A stretch of 45,173 bases of DNA from an uncultured Bacteroidales bacterium (GCA_947303395.1 CAMYYD010000016.1:1-45173); one strand, 5' to 3'; positions 15,663-24,573 are shown, numbered from the stretch's first letter. The notes: a model not told the origin generated them from the letters alone. Translations and numbers: made by a program.

Positions 15663-16172
15663 ATGGAAAATACATCATCAGTAAAGCTCTATAACCTTGA
15701 TTTTGACGAGGTTAAGACATATTTGTTCGCGACATTGTTCGTGGCTGGCAACATCATTTTGCCACAACTTTGCCACCTCATCCCGAATGGCGGTCACATC
15801 TTCCTGCCTATCTATTTCTTCACCTTGATTGCATCGTACAAATACGGCATGAAGGTCGGTTTGATGACAGCAGTTTTGTCGCCAATCGTCAACAGCCTGC
15901 TTTTCGGAATGCCTCCTGCGGCAGTGGTTCCGAGCATCCTCATCAAGTCGATTTTCCTTGCAGTTTCAGCGGCTTGGATTGCTGAAAAGACCAATAAAGT
16001 GTCATTGTGGACAATACTTTTGGTTGTTTTGGCATACCAAATCTTCGGTTGCATGGTCGAATGGCTCATCGAAGGCTCATTCATCGCAGGATTCAACGAT
16101 TTCCGCATTGGAATTCCGGGCATGCTGATCCAATGGATTGGTGGTTTTTTCTTTGTGAAATATATTAAATAA
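15663..16172 (+). CDS. ECF transporter S component (substrate-binding membrane subunit)
   Basis: A 169-aa membrane protein with about five to six spans, typical of S components that bind a vitamin or similar small molecule and dock to a shared EcfAAT energising module. Features: LPQLCHLIPNGGHIFLPIYF, then YGMKVGLMTAVLSPIVNSLL and FGMPPAAVVPSILIKSIFLA. No ATPase (EcfA) or EcfT gene is in the window, so it would use a module encoded elsewhere. The frame is open from an ATG at 15642 that overlaps the previous gene, but the ATG at 15663 gives the shorter, more usual N-terminus. The ligand cannot be read from the sequence; the neighbours suggest it is linked to the 401-aa and DUF1893 proteins. Confidence 0.8.
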   Translation: MENTSSVKLYNLDFDEVKTYLFATLFVAGNIILPQLCHLIPNGGHIFLPIYFFTLIASYKYGMKVGLMTAVLSPIVNSLLFGMPPAAVVPSILIKSIFLAVSAAWIAEKTNKVSLWTILLVVLAYQIFGCMVEWLIEGSFIAGFNDFRIGIPGMLIQWIGGFFFVKYIK

Positions 16173-16177
16173 AATAG

Positions 16178-16330
16178 CACGCAGATCTCGCTGAACCCGC
16201 AGAAACTGTTCTTCCAAAAAAACAGTTCGCAAGCGAACAGAAATCGCAGATTTGTTCTGCGAGATCGGATTGCTTTAGCAATTAATTTAAAAGGGAAGTA
16301 AAATTCTGCGAAATCTGCGAGTTCTGCGTG
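16178..16330 (+). repeat. Family A composite inverted repeat, copy 2 (inside a gene cluster)
   Basis: 153 bp, same order of parts as copy 1: CACGCAGATCTCGC left end, TCTTCC, GTTCGCAAGCGAAC (16225-16238), GATTGCTTTAGCAAT, and the right end TCTGCGAGTTCTGCGTG identical to copy 1. It begins 5 nt after the S-component stop and ends 11 nt before the ATG of the DUF1893 gene, so it forms the whole spacer between the two genes. Confidence 0.85.
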
Positions 16331-16341
16331 AGATTAATAAT

Positions 16342-16761
16342 ATGTCGTTAGAACAAACAAAATCATTGCTGATTTCTTCTGCGAGCACCATTGCCGTGGT
16401 CTCAAACGGAGAGGTTTTCACTTCGCAGGAACGCGGTGTGAAGCCCCTTTTGCACCTTCTTTCAGAGAAAAAAGGCTTTCTGAAAGGCGCTTCCGTTGCC
16501 GACAAAGTCATAGGAAAGGCAGCGGCGCTCCTCATGGTTTTGGGAGAAATCAAAGAAGTTCACACTTTGATAATATCAGAACCGGCTATCAAAGTGTTTG
16601 AAAAACATAATATCCCTTGTTTTTACGACAAAAAAGTTGACCGCATCGTCAATCGCACTGGTGATGGACTTTGTCCAATGGAAACGCTGTGTATTGATGT
16701 TGAAGAACCAAAAGAAGCCTTCCAAAAAATCACAGATTTTATAAAATCAATGAAAAAATGA
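16342..16761 (+). CDS. DUF1893 domain protein (TM1506-like, deaminase-like fold)
   Basis: A 139-aa protein matching DUF1893: GEVFTSQERGVKPLLHLL near residues 25-42, then SVADKVIGKAAALLMVLG, TLIISEPAIKVFEKHNIPCF and RIVNRTGDGLCPMETLC. The Thermotoga protein TM1506 of this family has a cytidine-deaminase-like fold, known from structure but without an assigned activity. In this copy the ADKVIGKAAALL helix occupies the place of the zinc-binding HAE motif, and the NRTGDGLCPMETLC part keeps a Cys at the second zinc position. The role is unknown. It follows the ECF S component with a family A repeat in between. Confidence 0.8.
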   Translation: MSLEQTKSLLISSASTIAVVSNGEVFTSQERGVKPLLHLLSEKKGFLKGASVADKVIGKAAALLMVLGEIKEVHTLIISEPAIKVFEKHNIPCFYDKKVDRIVNRTGDGLCPMETLCIDVEEPKEAFQKITDFIKSMKK

Positions 16762-16845
16762 CCATTTAATGTATGGACAAAAAATCCATATCATTTTATT
16801 TAAGTCATTGAATATCAATAAAACTAATTATTGAAACCCCGAATG

Positions 16846-16909
16846 ATAGGGACAAAATTTCCAGCCCCTTCCGAAACCTCTTGACAAGTTTTGTTTTTGC
16901 ATAATTTTG
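16846..16909 (+). promoter_or_regulatory. Promoter and upstream GGGACA motif of surface cassette 1
   Basis: Three conserved blocks: ATAGGGACA (16846-16854), TTGACA (16881-16886) and TAATTTTG (16902-16909). The promoter of the paralogous regulator on the other strand has the same three blocks with the same 26-nt gap between ATAGGGACA and TTGACA. A weaker TATGGACAA lies at 16772. The GGGACA word is a candidate operator. Confidence 0.6.
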
Positions 16910-16946
16910 CTTCGTCAAACATCGATGTTTTTGCGAAGTAAAATTA

Positions 16947-18419
16947 ATGCTTATGAAAACAAAAACTGTATTTTTAATCTTGTTTGCGGTAGTGCTCGGC
17001 GGATTGACAATCTCGTGCGACTCGCAAGCGAAACGTCAGCGGCAGGCTCGCGCGCTTTATGAAAGAGGTGTGCTGCTTCGCGCTGAACGACTGTCGGAGG
17101 AGGCTGCCGAGTGTTTCCTTCAGGCGCTGCCATTGGCGGAAAATGGCGATGATATCGCATTGACTGCCAATATCAAAGACAACCTCGGTGCGATGTACAA
17201 CAAACACCTGCTGTTTGAGGAGGCGCTCGCAATGCACCGCGCCGCTATTGCTGATTTCAAGCAAATCCACGACTCCGTTGGAATGATGACCGCGTGGCGC
17301 AACTGCGGGCGAGTTACAAAATCACTGGGATTGTTTGCACAGACGAAGGCTTACTATGACTCGGCTTTCCATGTCGCCACCTTGTTAATGGATACGGTGA
17401 TGGTGAACGACCTGTATCTCGAAATCGGGCGCGACTATTACATGGAAATCGGCAACTATCCAAAGGCGATTGAATGCGTTCATCATGCCATGGATGGCGG
17501 ATTGGATGGTAACGACCTTGACATTGCAAACATGACCCTCGGAATCCTTTATTACTACATCAACAAAAACGACGTGGCGAAGGTGTATCTCGAAAAAGCC
17601 CTGCAAAGCGAAAGAGCGGGAATAAAGATGTCGGTCTATCAGACACTTTACGGCATTGCGCTCAATGAGAAAAACATCAAGATGGCGATGAAGTATGAGG
17701 AGCGTTTCCTGGAATACATGAAACTCGTTGAAAAGGAAAACAACAACGAGAACATCCTGCGCATCAGGGCGGAATATGAGCTCAAGGCCCAGAAAAGCGA
17801 AATGGAAACCCTGCATCGCACCAAGAGCTTCAAACTCTATCTCATTATCGCTGTCACGCTTAGTGTCGCGCTTGTTATCCTGTTGATTGTCAGGAAAAGA
17901 ATCAGCGACAACAAAATCGAGATGGAGCGCTTCAAGAGTCAGGTGGAGCGTGACCAGAACCGTATTCACGAGCTGGTGAGCGACATGGAGAACCTCATCC
18001 GCACCAACGACGAGCTGCGCCGCGACCATCAGACGCTGTCGCAGAAGGAGCTGCTGATGACCAACAAAATCATGTCGAGAAACAAGGTTTTCGTCACGGC
18101 GCAGGGCTTGAGCGAGCACGTCACAGCCGACTCGCTGAACTTCAATCTCAGCGACGACGACTGGGCGGATTTCATCAGCCTTACCGACCTGGTTTATGAC
18201 GGATTCTCGCAACGATTGCTGTCGCTTTACCAGAAGCTCGGCAAATGGGACGTGCGCATCTGCTGCCTCTCGAAAAACGGATTCTCCAACCAGGTGATTT
18301 CCATCTTGCTCGACACGCAAACCGATTCGTATTACAAACGAAAAACGCGCATTAAACAAATGAAAATGAATCTCGTTGACGATAATAGAACATTTGAAGA
18401 AATAGTAAATGCAGTATAA
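16947..18419 (+). CDS. Membrane-spanning TPR regulator with LuxR-like C-terminal HTH (cassette 1)
   Basis: A 490-aa protein. The N-terminus is a lipoprotein-like signal (FAVVLGGLTISC). Residues about 30-280 are TPR-like helical repeats (ALYERGVLLRAERLSEEAAE, then DNLGAMYNKHLLFEEALAMH). A transmembrane helix lies near 297-315 (LYLIIAVTLSVALVILLIV) and a coiled coil near 320-370. The C-terminus has WDVRICCLSKNGFSNQVISI followed by LLDTQTDSYYKRKTRIKQ, which resembles the LuxR-type HTH at the end of Bacteroidota TPR regulators. The likely arrangement is a periplasmic TPR sensor and cytoplasmic DNA-binding end. ATG at 16953 is an equally good start. It precedes a T9SS surface protein by about 20 nt and has a paralog at 43309. 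Confidence 0.8.
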   Translation: MLMKTKTVFLILFAVVLGGLTISCDSQAKRQRQARALYERGVLLRAERLSEEAAECFLQALPLAENGDDIALTANIKDNLGAMYNKHLLFEEALAMHRAAIADFKQIHDSVGMMTAWRNCGRVTKSLGLFAQTKAYYDSAFHVATLLMDTVMVNDLYLEIGRDYYMEIGNYPKAIECVHHAMDGGLDGNDLDIANMTLGILYYYINKNDVAKVYLEKALQSERAGIKMSVYQTLYGIALNEKNIKMAMKYEERFLEYMKLVEKENNNENILRIRAEYELKAQKSEMETLHRTKSFKLYLIIAVTLSVALVILLIVRKRISDNKIEMERFKSQVERDQNRIHELVSDMENLIRTNDELRRDHQTLSQKELLMTNKIMSRNKVFVTAQGLSEHVTADSLNFNLSDDDWADFISLTDLVYDGFSQRLLSLYQKLGKWDVRICCLSKNGFSNQVISILLDTQTDSYYKRKTRIKQMKMNLVDDNRTFEEIVNAV

Positions 18420-18438
18420 ATTTTAAACATTGAATATC

Positions 18439-20781
18439 ATGAAAAAGAACATCTTATTATCAATTTTATTAGCTTTCGCAATGTTTTGCGGAGCTCAAGT
18501 CCCTTGTTGGGATGGCACTGTCGCCGAATCATACAACGGTGGCGACGGCACAATGGAAAACCCTTATCAGATTGCGACACCGCAACAGCTGGCGCTTCTC
18601 GCACAGCAAACCAACGATGGCACTGGCGGCGACGCATGCTATATCCTCACGGAAGATATTTGCCTAAATGGTGTTGATGAAAATATCAACTGGATACCTA
18701 TCGGATACTACAACTTGAGCTCCGATTATAAAACGTTTTCAGGTGTTTTCAATGGTAATGGACATACTATCAGCAACCTCTATATCGATAATATTGATAA
18801 TTTGAAATCACTCGGTTTGTTCGGACTTGCAAGGAATGCCGTCATTAAAAATATAATTATTTCTGATGCGACTATTACATCTCAAAACGGTGTTAGGGCG
18901 GGTATGATAGCAGCTTTTGCAAATAATACCGATGTTTTAAACTGCACTGCGAATGGTATGATTCAAGCGACTGGTACATTGGGAGGTATCATAGGAAGTT
19001 GCACAGGCATTACCGATACTACATTTGTTGCTAACTGCGTTAATAATGTGGTGCTTGAAAATACATCACAGACTGGTGGTATTCTTGGTAGTTGCACAAC
19101 CCAAGGAAATAGTGTGGTTGTAATTGAAAACTGTATCAATAATTCAGATATTTCATCGTGGTGGGCTGGCGGTATTTCTGCAGGTATATACGGCAAGGTT
19201 GTAGTGAGAAAATGCGAAAATTATGGCAAAATGCAGTCAGTACAAGCGGGTGGAGGAATTATCGGACAAATTGGTTTGCACAGTAATTACTTGTCAAATT
19301 GCATTGTGGAAGATTGTATAAACCAAGAAGGTGCCGACATTACCAGTTATGCGTCAGGTGGTATCGCTGGACGTTCAGGTATGGCTATTATTACGAGATG
19401 TGTCAACAATGCGTTGATTACAGGGCACATTGTGGGCGATACTCTTTGGGCTATAGGTATAGCGGGAGGCATATCAGGTGTCGGTGGAGTTGTCTCTAAC
19501 TGCTATAATCGTGGTGATGTCACCGCTACAAAAGATGAGACTTATGACATAGATTATTATGTGTATTTAGGTGGTATTACCGGCACTGATGAGTCGCTAT
19601 CTGAATCACATGCGAGCAATGTTTATAATACAGGAAATATCATTGTTCCAGATTTGTCAGGTTTGAACTATAATAACACCATAGAACTTGCTTATGGCAA
19701 TATCGTAGGATATTCACCTAATCATGATTATTACTACAACTGCTATTGGCTCGGTGATGACGATCTTCCGGCTTGCGGTAACGAGGAAATGCCGAATTTG
19801 CCCGGTTCATGTGCATTCACTCAAGGTTCCACACCAACCAGCTGGGTGCTCAACGAGCCTCAATACGGCACCACCGACTTGCTCGAAGCTCTTAATGCAG
19901 GCTCCTTAGGTCAATGCACCTGGCTCGAAGACGTGACAGGTATCAACGACGGCTACCCGATTATCGAAATGGACGGTGAACCTGATTATCAATTGGTTGG
20001 CGATGAATGGTATTATGAAATCACCAATTCTAACGGCACGATTTCTTATCAGCATCTCGTCCATGAAAACGATTCAACAATTAACGACGACAAGGTTAAA
20101 GTCATCGTGAAGACAAACACACTCTACGATTTGCGCACAAACCAGACAACGCACGAATACATCTACGAGGAAAACAATAAGGTTTATTGGTGGAACAAAA
20201 CATTGCAGGACTTCACGGTTCTTTACGATTTCGGTGCAAATGTCGGTGACGAATGGACCATCACTGCTGGCAACAGCAGCGTTACAGTGCATGTTGACGA
20301 GGTTGGCTATCTTGTGAAAGACGCTCGTTGGTTCAAAGCCATGATTATCAGCGACGCAAATGATGTTTTCAGTGGTACTGTAGTATGTGGCATAGGACAT
20401 CTCACCAGCTTCTTCCCAGAGCAATTGCTCGAAAACAAAGGTGAGTTTGATGTCGATGGCATCCGCTGCTACTGGAACGACGATATCCTTCTTTATAAAG
20501 AAGACGACACCGACTGCGACGCTGTTTACAATCAATGGCATTCTGTCGATGAAACAATTGCGGGAAATGGATTTGAGGTTTATCCAAATCCATCCTATAA
20601 TGTCTTATTCGTCCTATCGGAAAATATCAATTCAGAATACCGCATCACAAATATTTTAGGCGAAACCGTCGCATCTGGCAAAATCGCATCTGAAACCCAG
20701 CAAATCAACGTCTCATCATTGCCAGAAGGAATGTATTTCATCACCATCGACAATGCGATTATGAAATTCATGAAGAAATAA
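18439..20781 (+). CDS. GLUG-repeat surface protein with T9SS type A sorting domain (cassette 1)
   Basis: A 780-aa secreted protein. Signal peptide MKKNILLSILLAFAMFCGAQ; an upstream in-frame TTG at 18430 is less likely as start. Residues about 25-60 hold a WDGTVAESYNGGDGTMENPY motif that opens a right-handed beta-helix-like domain with GLUG-type repeats (GGIIGSC, GGILGSC, GGISAGIYG, GGGIIGQIG, GGIAGRSG, GGITGTD). A second module (EWYYEITNSNGTISYQ ... VYWWNKTLQDFTVLYDFG ... VVCGIGHLTSFFPE) follows at about 510-700. The last 75 residues are a T9SS type A sorting domain (VYPNPSYNVLFVL ... GEYRI-like ... LPEGMYFITIDN). It should be exported and attached to the surface. A strong terminator follows. 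Its GLUG and second modules are homologous to the 1063-aa protein of cassette 2. Confidence 0.88.
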   Translation: MKKNILLSILLAFAMFCGAQVPCWDGTVAESYNGGDGTMENPYQIATPQQLALLAQQTNDGTGGDACYILTEDICLNGVDENINWIPIGYYNLSSDYKTFSGVFNGNGHTISNLYIDNIDNLKSLGLFGLARNAVIKNIIISDATITSQNGVRAGMIAAFANNTDVLNCTANGMIQATGTLGGIIGSCTGITDTTFVANCVNNVVLENTSQTGGILGSCTTQGNSVVVIENCINNSDISSWWAGGISAGIYGKVVVRKCENYGKMQSVQAGGGIIGQIGLHSNYLSNCIVEDCINQEGADITSYASGGIAGRSGMAIITRCVNNALITGHIVGDTLWAIGIAGGISGVGGVVSNCYNRGDVTATKDETYDIDYYVYLGGITGTDESLSESHASNVYNTGNIIVPDLSGLNYNNTIELAYGNIVGYSPNHDYYYNCYWLGDDDLPACGNEEMPNLPGSCAFTQGSTPTSWVLNEPQYGTTDLLEALNAGSLGQCTWLEDVTGINDGYPIIEMDGEPDYQLVGDEWYYEITNSNGTISYQHLVHENDSTINDDKVKVIVKTNTLYDLRTNQTTHEYIYEENNKVYWWNKTLQDFTVLYDFGANVGDEWTITAGNSSVTVHVDEVGYLVKDARWFKAMIISDANDVFSGTVVCGIGHLTSFFPEQLLENKGEFDVDGIRCYWNDDILLYKEDDTDCDAVYNQWHSVDETIAGNGFEVYPNPSYNVLFVLSENINSEYRITNILGETVASGKIASETQQINVSSLPEGMYFITIDNAIMKFMKK

Positions 20782-20796
20782 AATCAAATTGTCATA

Positions 20797-20830
20797 AAAA
20801 AAGGAAACGAATTTTTTCGTTTCCTTTTTT
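20797..20830. terminator. Strong bidirectional intrinsic terminator
   Basis: Perfect 15-bp arms (20797-20811 and 20816-20830), with the core GGAAACGAA / TTCGTTTCC flanked by A and T tracts and a TTTT loop. It lies 16 nt after the surface-protein stop and between convergent genes. Confidence 0.85.
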
Positions 20831-20836
20831 GTCATC

Positions 20837-20865
20837 CCGTACGGATAACGCAGCGTTATCCCTAC
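20837..20865. repeat. Family C palindrome, copy 3, between convergent genes
   Basis: Core GGATAACGC-A-GCGTTATCC with GTACGG and CCCTAC ends. It sits just beyond the terminator, between convergent genes, like the copies at 2301 and 11266. Confidence 0.7.
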
Positions 20866-20929
20866 AGGTTATTTCTTCCCTCTCTTCTTAGTTTGGATGT
20901 CGAAAACCCGCAGGAAGCGTTTGACCGCA

Positions 20930-22120
20930 TCACTTCACTTTAATGTCAAATCCAGACCAGTCGTTGCTTTCCGACAGTAAGTCGAAGTAATAACAGATGT
21001 TCTCCTCGGTGATTTTATCGCCGTTTACCGAAACAATCCTGTCACCGACCTTGAATGATTCATTGCCATCGATAAGTCGTGTCAAAATCTTCAATTTGCC
21101 ATTATCGACAATGAGTTTATAGCGAACAAGTTTATATGGCTTGACATCATTATTGACATGAGGTTTGGCATATACTTTAGGAGGATTGGACATCATAGAA
21201 ATTATCCAGTCGAACTGCGAGATTGCCTTGAGCCCCATGTTGTTATGCGGAAGGTTTTTCACATAGATAATATCAGTCTCTTTGTCAGCTTCAGCGATAC
21301 TGAATCTTTCATTCGGGGCATCGACAAATCGCTGCTTGTTAGTCTGACCGTTAATACCAGTTCCGTACGAGCCCTCATATACATAATCATTCGTTTTGGG
21401 GTTTTCAACCCTTTGCTCACCTTTTAAAACAAAACCGGCGCGTCCGTTTCCAGTATCAAAGATGCATTTGTATTCCACCCCGTTGATTTGAGGATAAACC
21501 CACAGCACTCTTTGTTCATACGTGCACTTAACAGGAACAAATCCAGTGGTGTCAATGGGCTCTTTATAATTGACAAATCGTATCTCACTATTAGTGAAAT
21601 CTAAAAATTCATGACCAATGTTTAGGCTTTCTAAACCTAATAAGTGATGGTCGGAAATTGTATAATTCTCACAAAGAGGCTGTTCTGGAAACAAGACAGC
21701 CTGACCAATTTCTGTGTTATAAATCTTCTCAGTCCCGACTTTCGCATACAGCGTCGTGATTTTGACACTTGATTTTTTTTCGACACCAGTCACCCGAACA
21801 CGATAAAACTTCATCTCTTTGGGGCGTGTGCCCGGCGTATACATCAGCGTAATAATCGAATTGTCACCCGTATCGTAAATCAACGAATCCGGCTTGCCAT
21901 TCAACTCAGCCTTGAAAACAATATGCTGCCCGTTGTTTTTGAAATGTATGGTGTCGTCAAATAGAACTTCGGCCTCGATAATTTCATCAGTACGCACCTT
22001 TAATGAATGAACATACAATCCCACAGGGAAAAAATAGGCAAAAACGGCACACGACACCACTATTATTGCCAAAATCACAACCAAAATAATGCGTAAAACC
22101 CTCTTCGTTTGCTTTTTCAT
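20930..22120 (-). CDS. Membrane-anchored retropepsin-like aspartyl protease with PDZ domain
   Basis: A 396-aa protein with one N-terminal membrane helix (residues about 9-33, IILVVILAIIVVSCAVFAYF). Two aspartyl-protease-type motifs follow: LIYDTGDNSIITL (D83-T84-G85) and CIFDTGNGRAGFVL (D222-T223-G224), about 140 residues apart, as expected for a two-lobed retropepsin-like enzyme. The C-terminus (about 345-396) looks like a PDZ domain with FKVGDRIVSVNGDKI. It most likely acts in the periplasm on proteins or peptides; the substrate is unknown. It has its own promoter word and is separated from topA by a terminator. The second Gly of the usual DTGA is N in both lobes (DTGD/DTGN), so activity is plausible but not certain. 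Confidence 0.8.
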   Translation of the reverse strand: MKKQTKRVLRIILVVILAIIVVSCAVFAYFFPVGLYVHSLKVRTDEIIEAEVLFDDTIHFKNNGQHIVFKAELNGKPDSLIYDTGDNSIITLMYTPGTRPKEMKFYRVRVTGVEKKSSVKITTLYAKVGTEKIYNTEIGQAVLFPEQPLCENYTISDHHLLGLESLNIGHEFLDFTNSEIRFVNYKEPIDTTGFVPVKCTYEQRVLWVYPQINGVEYKCIFDTGNGRAGFVLKGEQRVENPKTNDYVYEGSYGTGINGQTNKQRFVDAPNERFSIAEADKETDIIYVKNLPHNNMGLKAISQFDWIISMMSNPPKVYAKPHVNNDVKPYKLVRYKLIVDNGKLKILTRLIDGNESFKVGDRIVSVNGDKITEENICYYFDLLSESNDWSGFDIKVK

Positions 22121-22152
22121 AGTATTAAAATATCAGGTTAATTATTTGACTG

Positions 22153-22160
22153 CAAAATTA
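22153..22160 (-). promoter_or_regulatory. -7 promoter word for the aspartyl protease gene
   Basis: The minus strand reads TAATTTTGCAG, matching TAnnTTTG, 32 nt before the ATG at 22120 and directly after the topA terminator. Confidence 0.5.
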
Positions 22161-22161
22161 T

Positions 22162-22196
22162 AAAAAAAAATTGAGACGGATGAAAACCCGTCTCAA
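22162..22196 (-). terminator. Intrinsic terminator of topA
   Basis: On the minus strand, arms TTGAGACGG and CCGTCTCAA with an 8-nt loop are followed by nine T residues. It lies 29 nt past the topA stop. Confidence 0.85.
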
Positions 22197-22201
22197 TTAT
22201 T

Positions 22202-22227
22202 GGCTATCAGCTAACGGCTAATGGCTA
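22202..22227. repeat. Family E tandem-word repeat, copy 2 (covers the topA stop)
   Basis: Units of seven bases: GGCTATC, AGCTAAC, GGCTAAT, then GGCTA. The last unit contains the topA stop codon (TAG on the minus strand). It has the same kind of word array as at 5771 and 35029 but with different words and no second arm. Confidence 0.6.
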
Positions 22228-24540
22228 TTTCTTCCCGCGTTTCTTCGACGCATTATCCGGATTATTCACTATATCCAAGCAATCCTGATAACTCAGATTA
22301 TTTGCGTCGTAGTTGCGCGGAATTTTGTAGTTAGCTTTCTTGTATGAGATGTAGATTCCGAAGCGGCCGCGAAGCACCAACATGTCTTTATCTTCAGGAT
22401 AGGTGGTCACAACGTTGTCGGCATCCGATTTGCGCTTGCTCTCGATGATTTCGATGGCGCGCTGGAATGTCACCAACGATGGGTCATCGAGCTTAGAGAG
22501 GCTGTAGAATGCGTTTTTATGCTTCAAATACGGACCGAAACGACCGATTGCAACCTGAATCTCAGCGTCTTCGTACTCGCCCAATGAGCGTGGGAATGCA
22601 AACAAATCCAAAACCTCGTCCAAAGTGATGGTCTCGATGCTCTGGTCTTTGTGTAAGCCAGCGAACTTCGGCTTTTCCTCCGATTCGGTGTCGCCAATCT
22701 GTGCCACAGGACCGAAACGACCGATTTTCACGTAGACGTTTTTGCCTGAGACAGGGTCAACGCCAAGAAGCTTCTCGCCGCTGAATTTGCCTGAATTATC
22801 TGATGTTTCGGTGATTGTCTTGTGGAAGTCTTTGTAGAAATCCTTAATCATCTTGTTCCACTCGCAACGACCTTCGGCAATCTTATCGAATTCTTTCTCC
22901 ACATTAGCTGTGAAGTTATAGTCGACGATAGTCTCGAAGTAGTTGATTAAGAACTTGTTAACGAGCACGCCGATGTCGGTCGGGACGAGTTTAGCCTTCT
23001 CATATCCGATGTTTTCCTTGCCGGTCTTCTCGGTGATTTTGTTCTTTTTCAGAGTGTAAATCTTGTATGTGCGGGTCTCGCCTGCGATGTCTTTCTTCTC
23101 GACATATTCTCTCTTCTGGATTGTTGAGATTGTCGGGGCGTATGTTGAAGGACGGCCAATGCCGAGTTCTTCCATTTTCTTGACGAGAGAAGCCTCAGTG
23201 TATCTGAATGGCTTGCGTGCGAAACGCTGCTGCGCCTCCATCTTGTCCAAATCGAGTGCCTGACCTACTCTCATCGGTGGAAGCATGCTGTTGACGTTTT
23301 CGCCGTTTTCGTCGTCGACACTCTCGATGTAAACCTTGAGGAATCCGTCGAACAACACCACCTCGCCTGATGCCACGAAATCTTTGTCTGAATTCGACAC
23401 ATCGATGTTGACCACTGTCTTTTCTATCTGAGCGTCAGCCATTTGCGATGCGATGGTACGTTTCCAGATGAGTTCGTAAAGCTTGCGCTCGTCTGCTGTA
23501 CCCTTGATGGTCTGCTGGTCGAGATATGTCGGGCGGATAGCTTCGTGAGCTTCCTGTGCGCCTTTCGATTTTGTTGTGAATTGTCTTGTCTTAACATACT
23601 GTGCGCCGTAGAGGTTTTCAATCTCTTTCTTGGCCTGACCGAGTGCGAAAGTTGAGAGGTTGACACTATCGGTACGCATGTATGTGATCTTTCCTGATTC
23701 GTAGAGCTGCTGGGCGATGCGCATGGTATTGCTCACCGAAAAACCAAGCTTACGGCCTGCTTCTTGCTGCAGTGTTGAAGTGGTGAACGGAGGTGCCGGG
23801 CATTTTGAGACAGGCTTCTTCTCTACCGCCTTGATTTTATATCCTGCGCTCTTGCAGTCTTCCAAGAATTTATATGCATCCTCTTCCTTCTCGAAACGTG
23901 TAGGAAGCTCTGCAAACAATTGATACTCATGGTTGTCGATGGTGAACGAGAAGTTGGCTGTCACGCGGTAAGCGCTGCTGTTGACGAAGTTCTTGATTTC
24001 GTCTTCACGTTCTACGATGAGACGCACTGCCACGCTCTGCACACGACCTGCTGAAAGTGCCGGTTTAACTTTCTTCCAAAGAAGCGGTGAAAGTTCGTAA
24101 CCCACCAAACGGTCGAGAACACGGCGTGCCTGTTGAGCGGCGACAAGATCCATGTCGATCTTACGTGGGTTGTCGATAGCGTGCAAGATAGCCGGCTTTG
24201 TGATCTCGTGGAACACAATACGGCGATATTTATCTTCGCTCAAGCCCAATGTCTCGTATAGATGCCATGAAATTGACTCTCCCTCGCGGTCCTCATCGGA
24301 TGCCAGCCACACCATTTCGGCGCCCGCTGACAACTTCTTAAGTTCTGCAACAAGATGTTTTTTATCGTCCGGGACCTCATATTCCGGCATGAAGCCGTGG
24401 TCCATATCCAAACTCAAATTCGATTTGTTCAAATCCCTCACATGTCCGTAACTCGATTTTACCGTAAACTCCTTACCCAAAAAGCCTTCAATTGTCTTTG
24501 CCTTCGCCGGAGACTCAACTATCACAAGATTCTTTACCAT
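22225..24540 (-). CDS. topA: DNA topoisomerase I
   Basis: A 771-aa type IA topoisomerase that relaxes negative supercoils. The N-terminal Toprim domain has VIVESPAKAKTIEGFLG and VWLASDEDREGESISWHL (acidic DxD metal site). The active-site tyrosine is in GKITYMRTDSVNLS near residue 290, and the gate domain has IGRPSTYAPTISTIQKREYV. In place of zinc fingers, the C-terminus (about 600-760) carries repeats with LRGRFGIYISYKKANYKIP and FGPYLKHKNAF, as in other Bacteroidota TopA. The tail is basic (SKKRGKK). An intrinsic terminator lies just past its stop. The region upstream holds two family A repeats and no obvious promoter word. Confidence 0.96.
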   Translation of the reverse strand: MVKNLVIVESPAKAKTIEGFLGKEFTVKSSYGHVRDLNKSNLSLDMDHGFMPEYEVPDDKKHLVAELKKLSAGAEMVWLASDEDREGESISWHLYETLGLSEDKYRRIVFHEITKPAILHAIDNPRKIDMDLVAAQQARRVLDRLVGYELSPLLWKKVKPALSAGRVQSVAVRLIVEREDEIKNFVNSSAYRVTANFSFTIDNHEYQLFAELPTRFEKEEDAYKFLEDCKSAGYKIKAVEKKPVSKCPAPPFTTSTLQQEAGRKLGFSVSNTMRIAQQLYESGKITYMRTDSVNLSTFALGQAKKEIENLYGAQYVKTRQFTTKSKGAQEAHEAIRPTYLDQQTIKGTADERKLYELIWKRTIASQMADAQIEKTVVNIDVSNSDKDFVASGEVVLFDGFLKVYIESVDDENGENVNSMLPPMRVGQALDLDKMEAQQRFARKPFRYTEASLVKKMEELGIGRPSTYAPTISTIQKREYVEKKDIAGETRTYKIYTLKKNKITEKTGKENIGYEKAKLVPTDIGVLVNKFLINYFETIVDYNFTANVEKEFDKIAEGRCEWNKMIKDFYKDFHKTITETSDNSGKFSGEKLLGVDPVSGKNVYVKIGRFGPVAQIGDTESEEKPKFAGLHKDQSIETITLDEVLDLFAFPRSLGEYEDAEIQVAIGRFGPYLKHKNAFYSLSKLDDPSLVTFQRAIEIIESKRKSDADNVVTTYPEDKDMLVLRGRFGIYISYKKANYKIPRNYDANNLSYQDCLDIVNNPDNASKKRGKK

Positions 24541-24573
24541 AACACAATTTTAATTCCTATTTCCTTTTTTTTT

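Noticed and set aside
20869..20934. A 21-codon open stretch on the minus strand after the aspartyl protease gene, ending in KKRGKK like the TopA tail
   Set aside because: It has no start codon, is preceded in its own frame by a stop, and is in a different frame from the protease. It may be a remnant, but it is too short to support any call.
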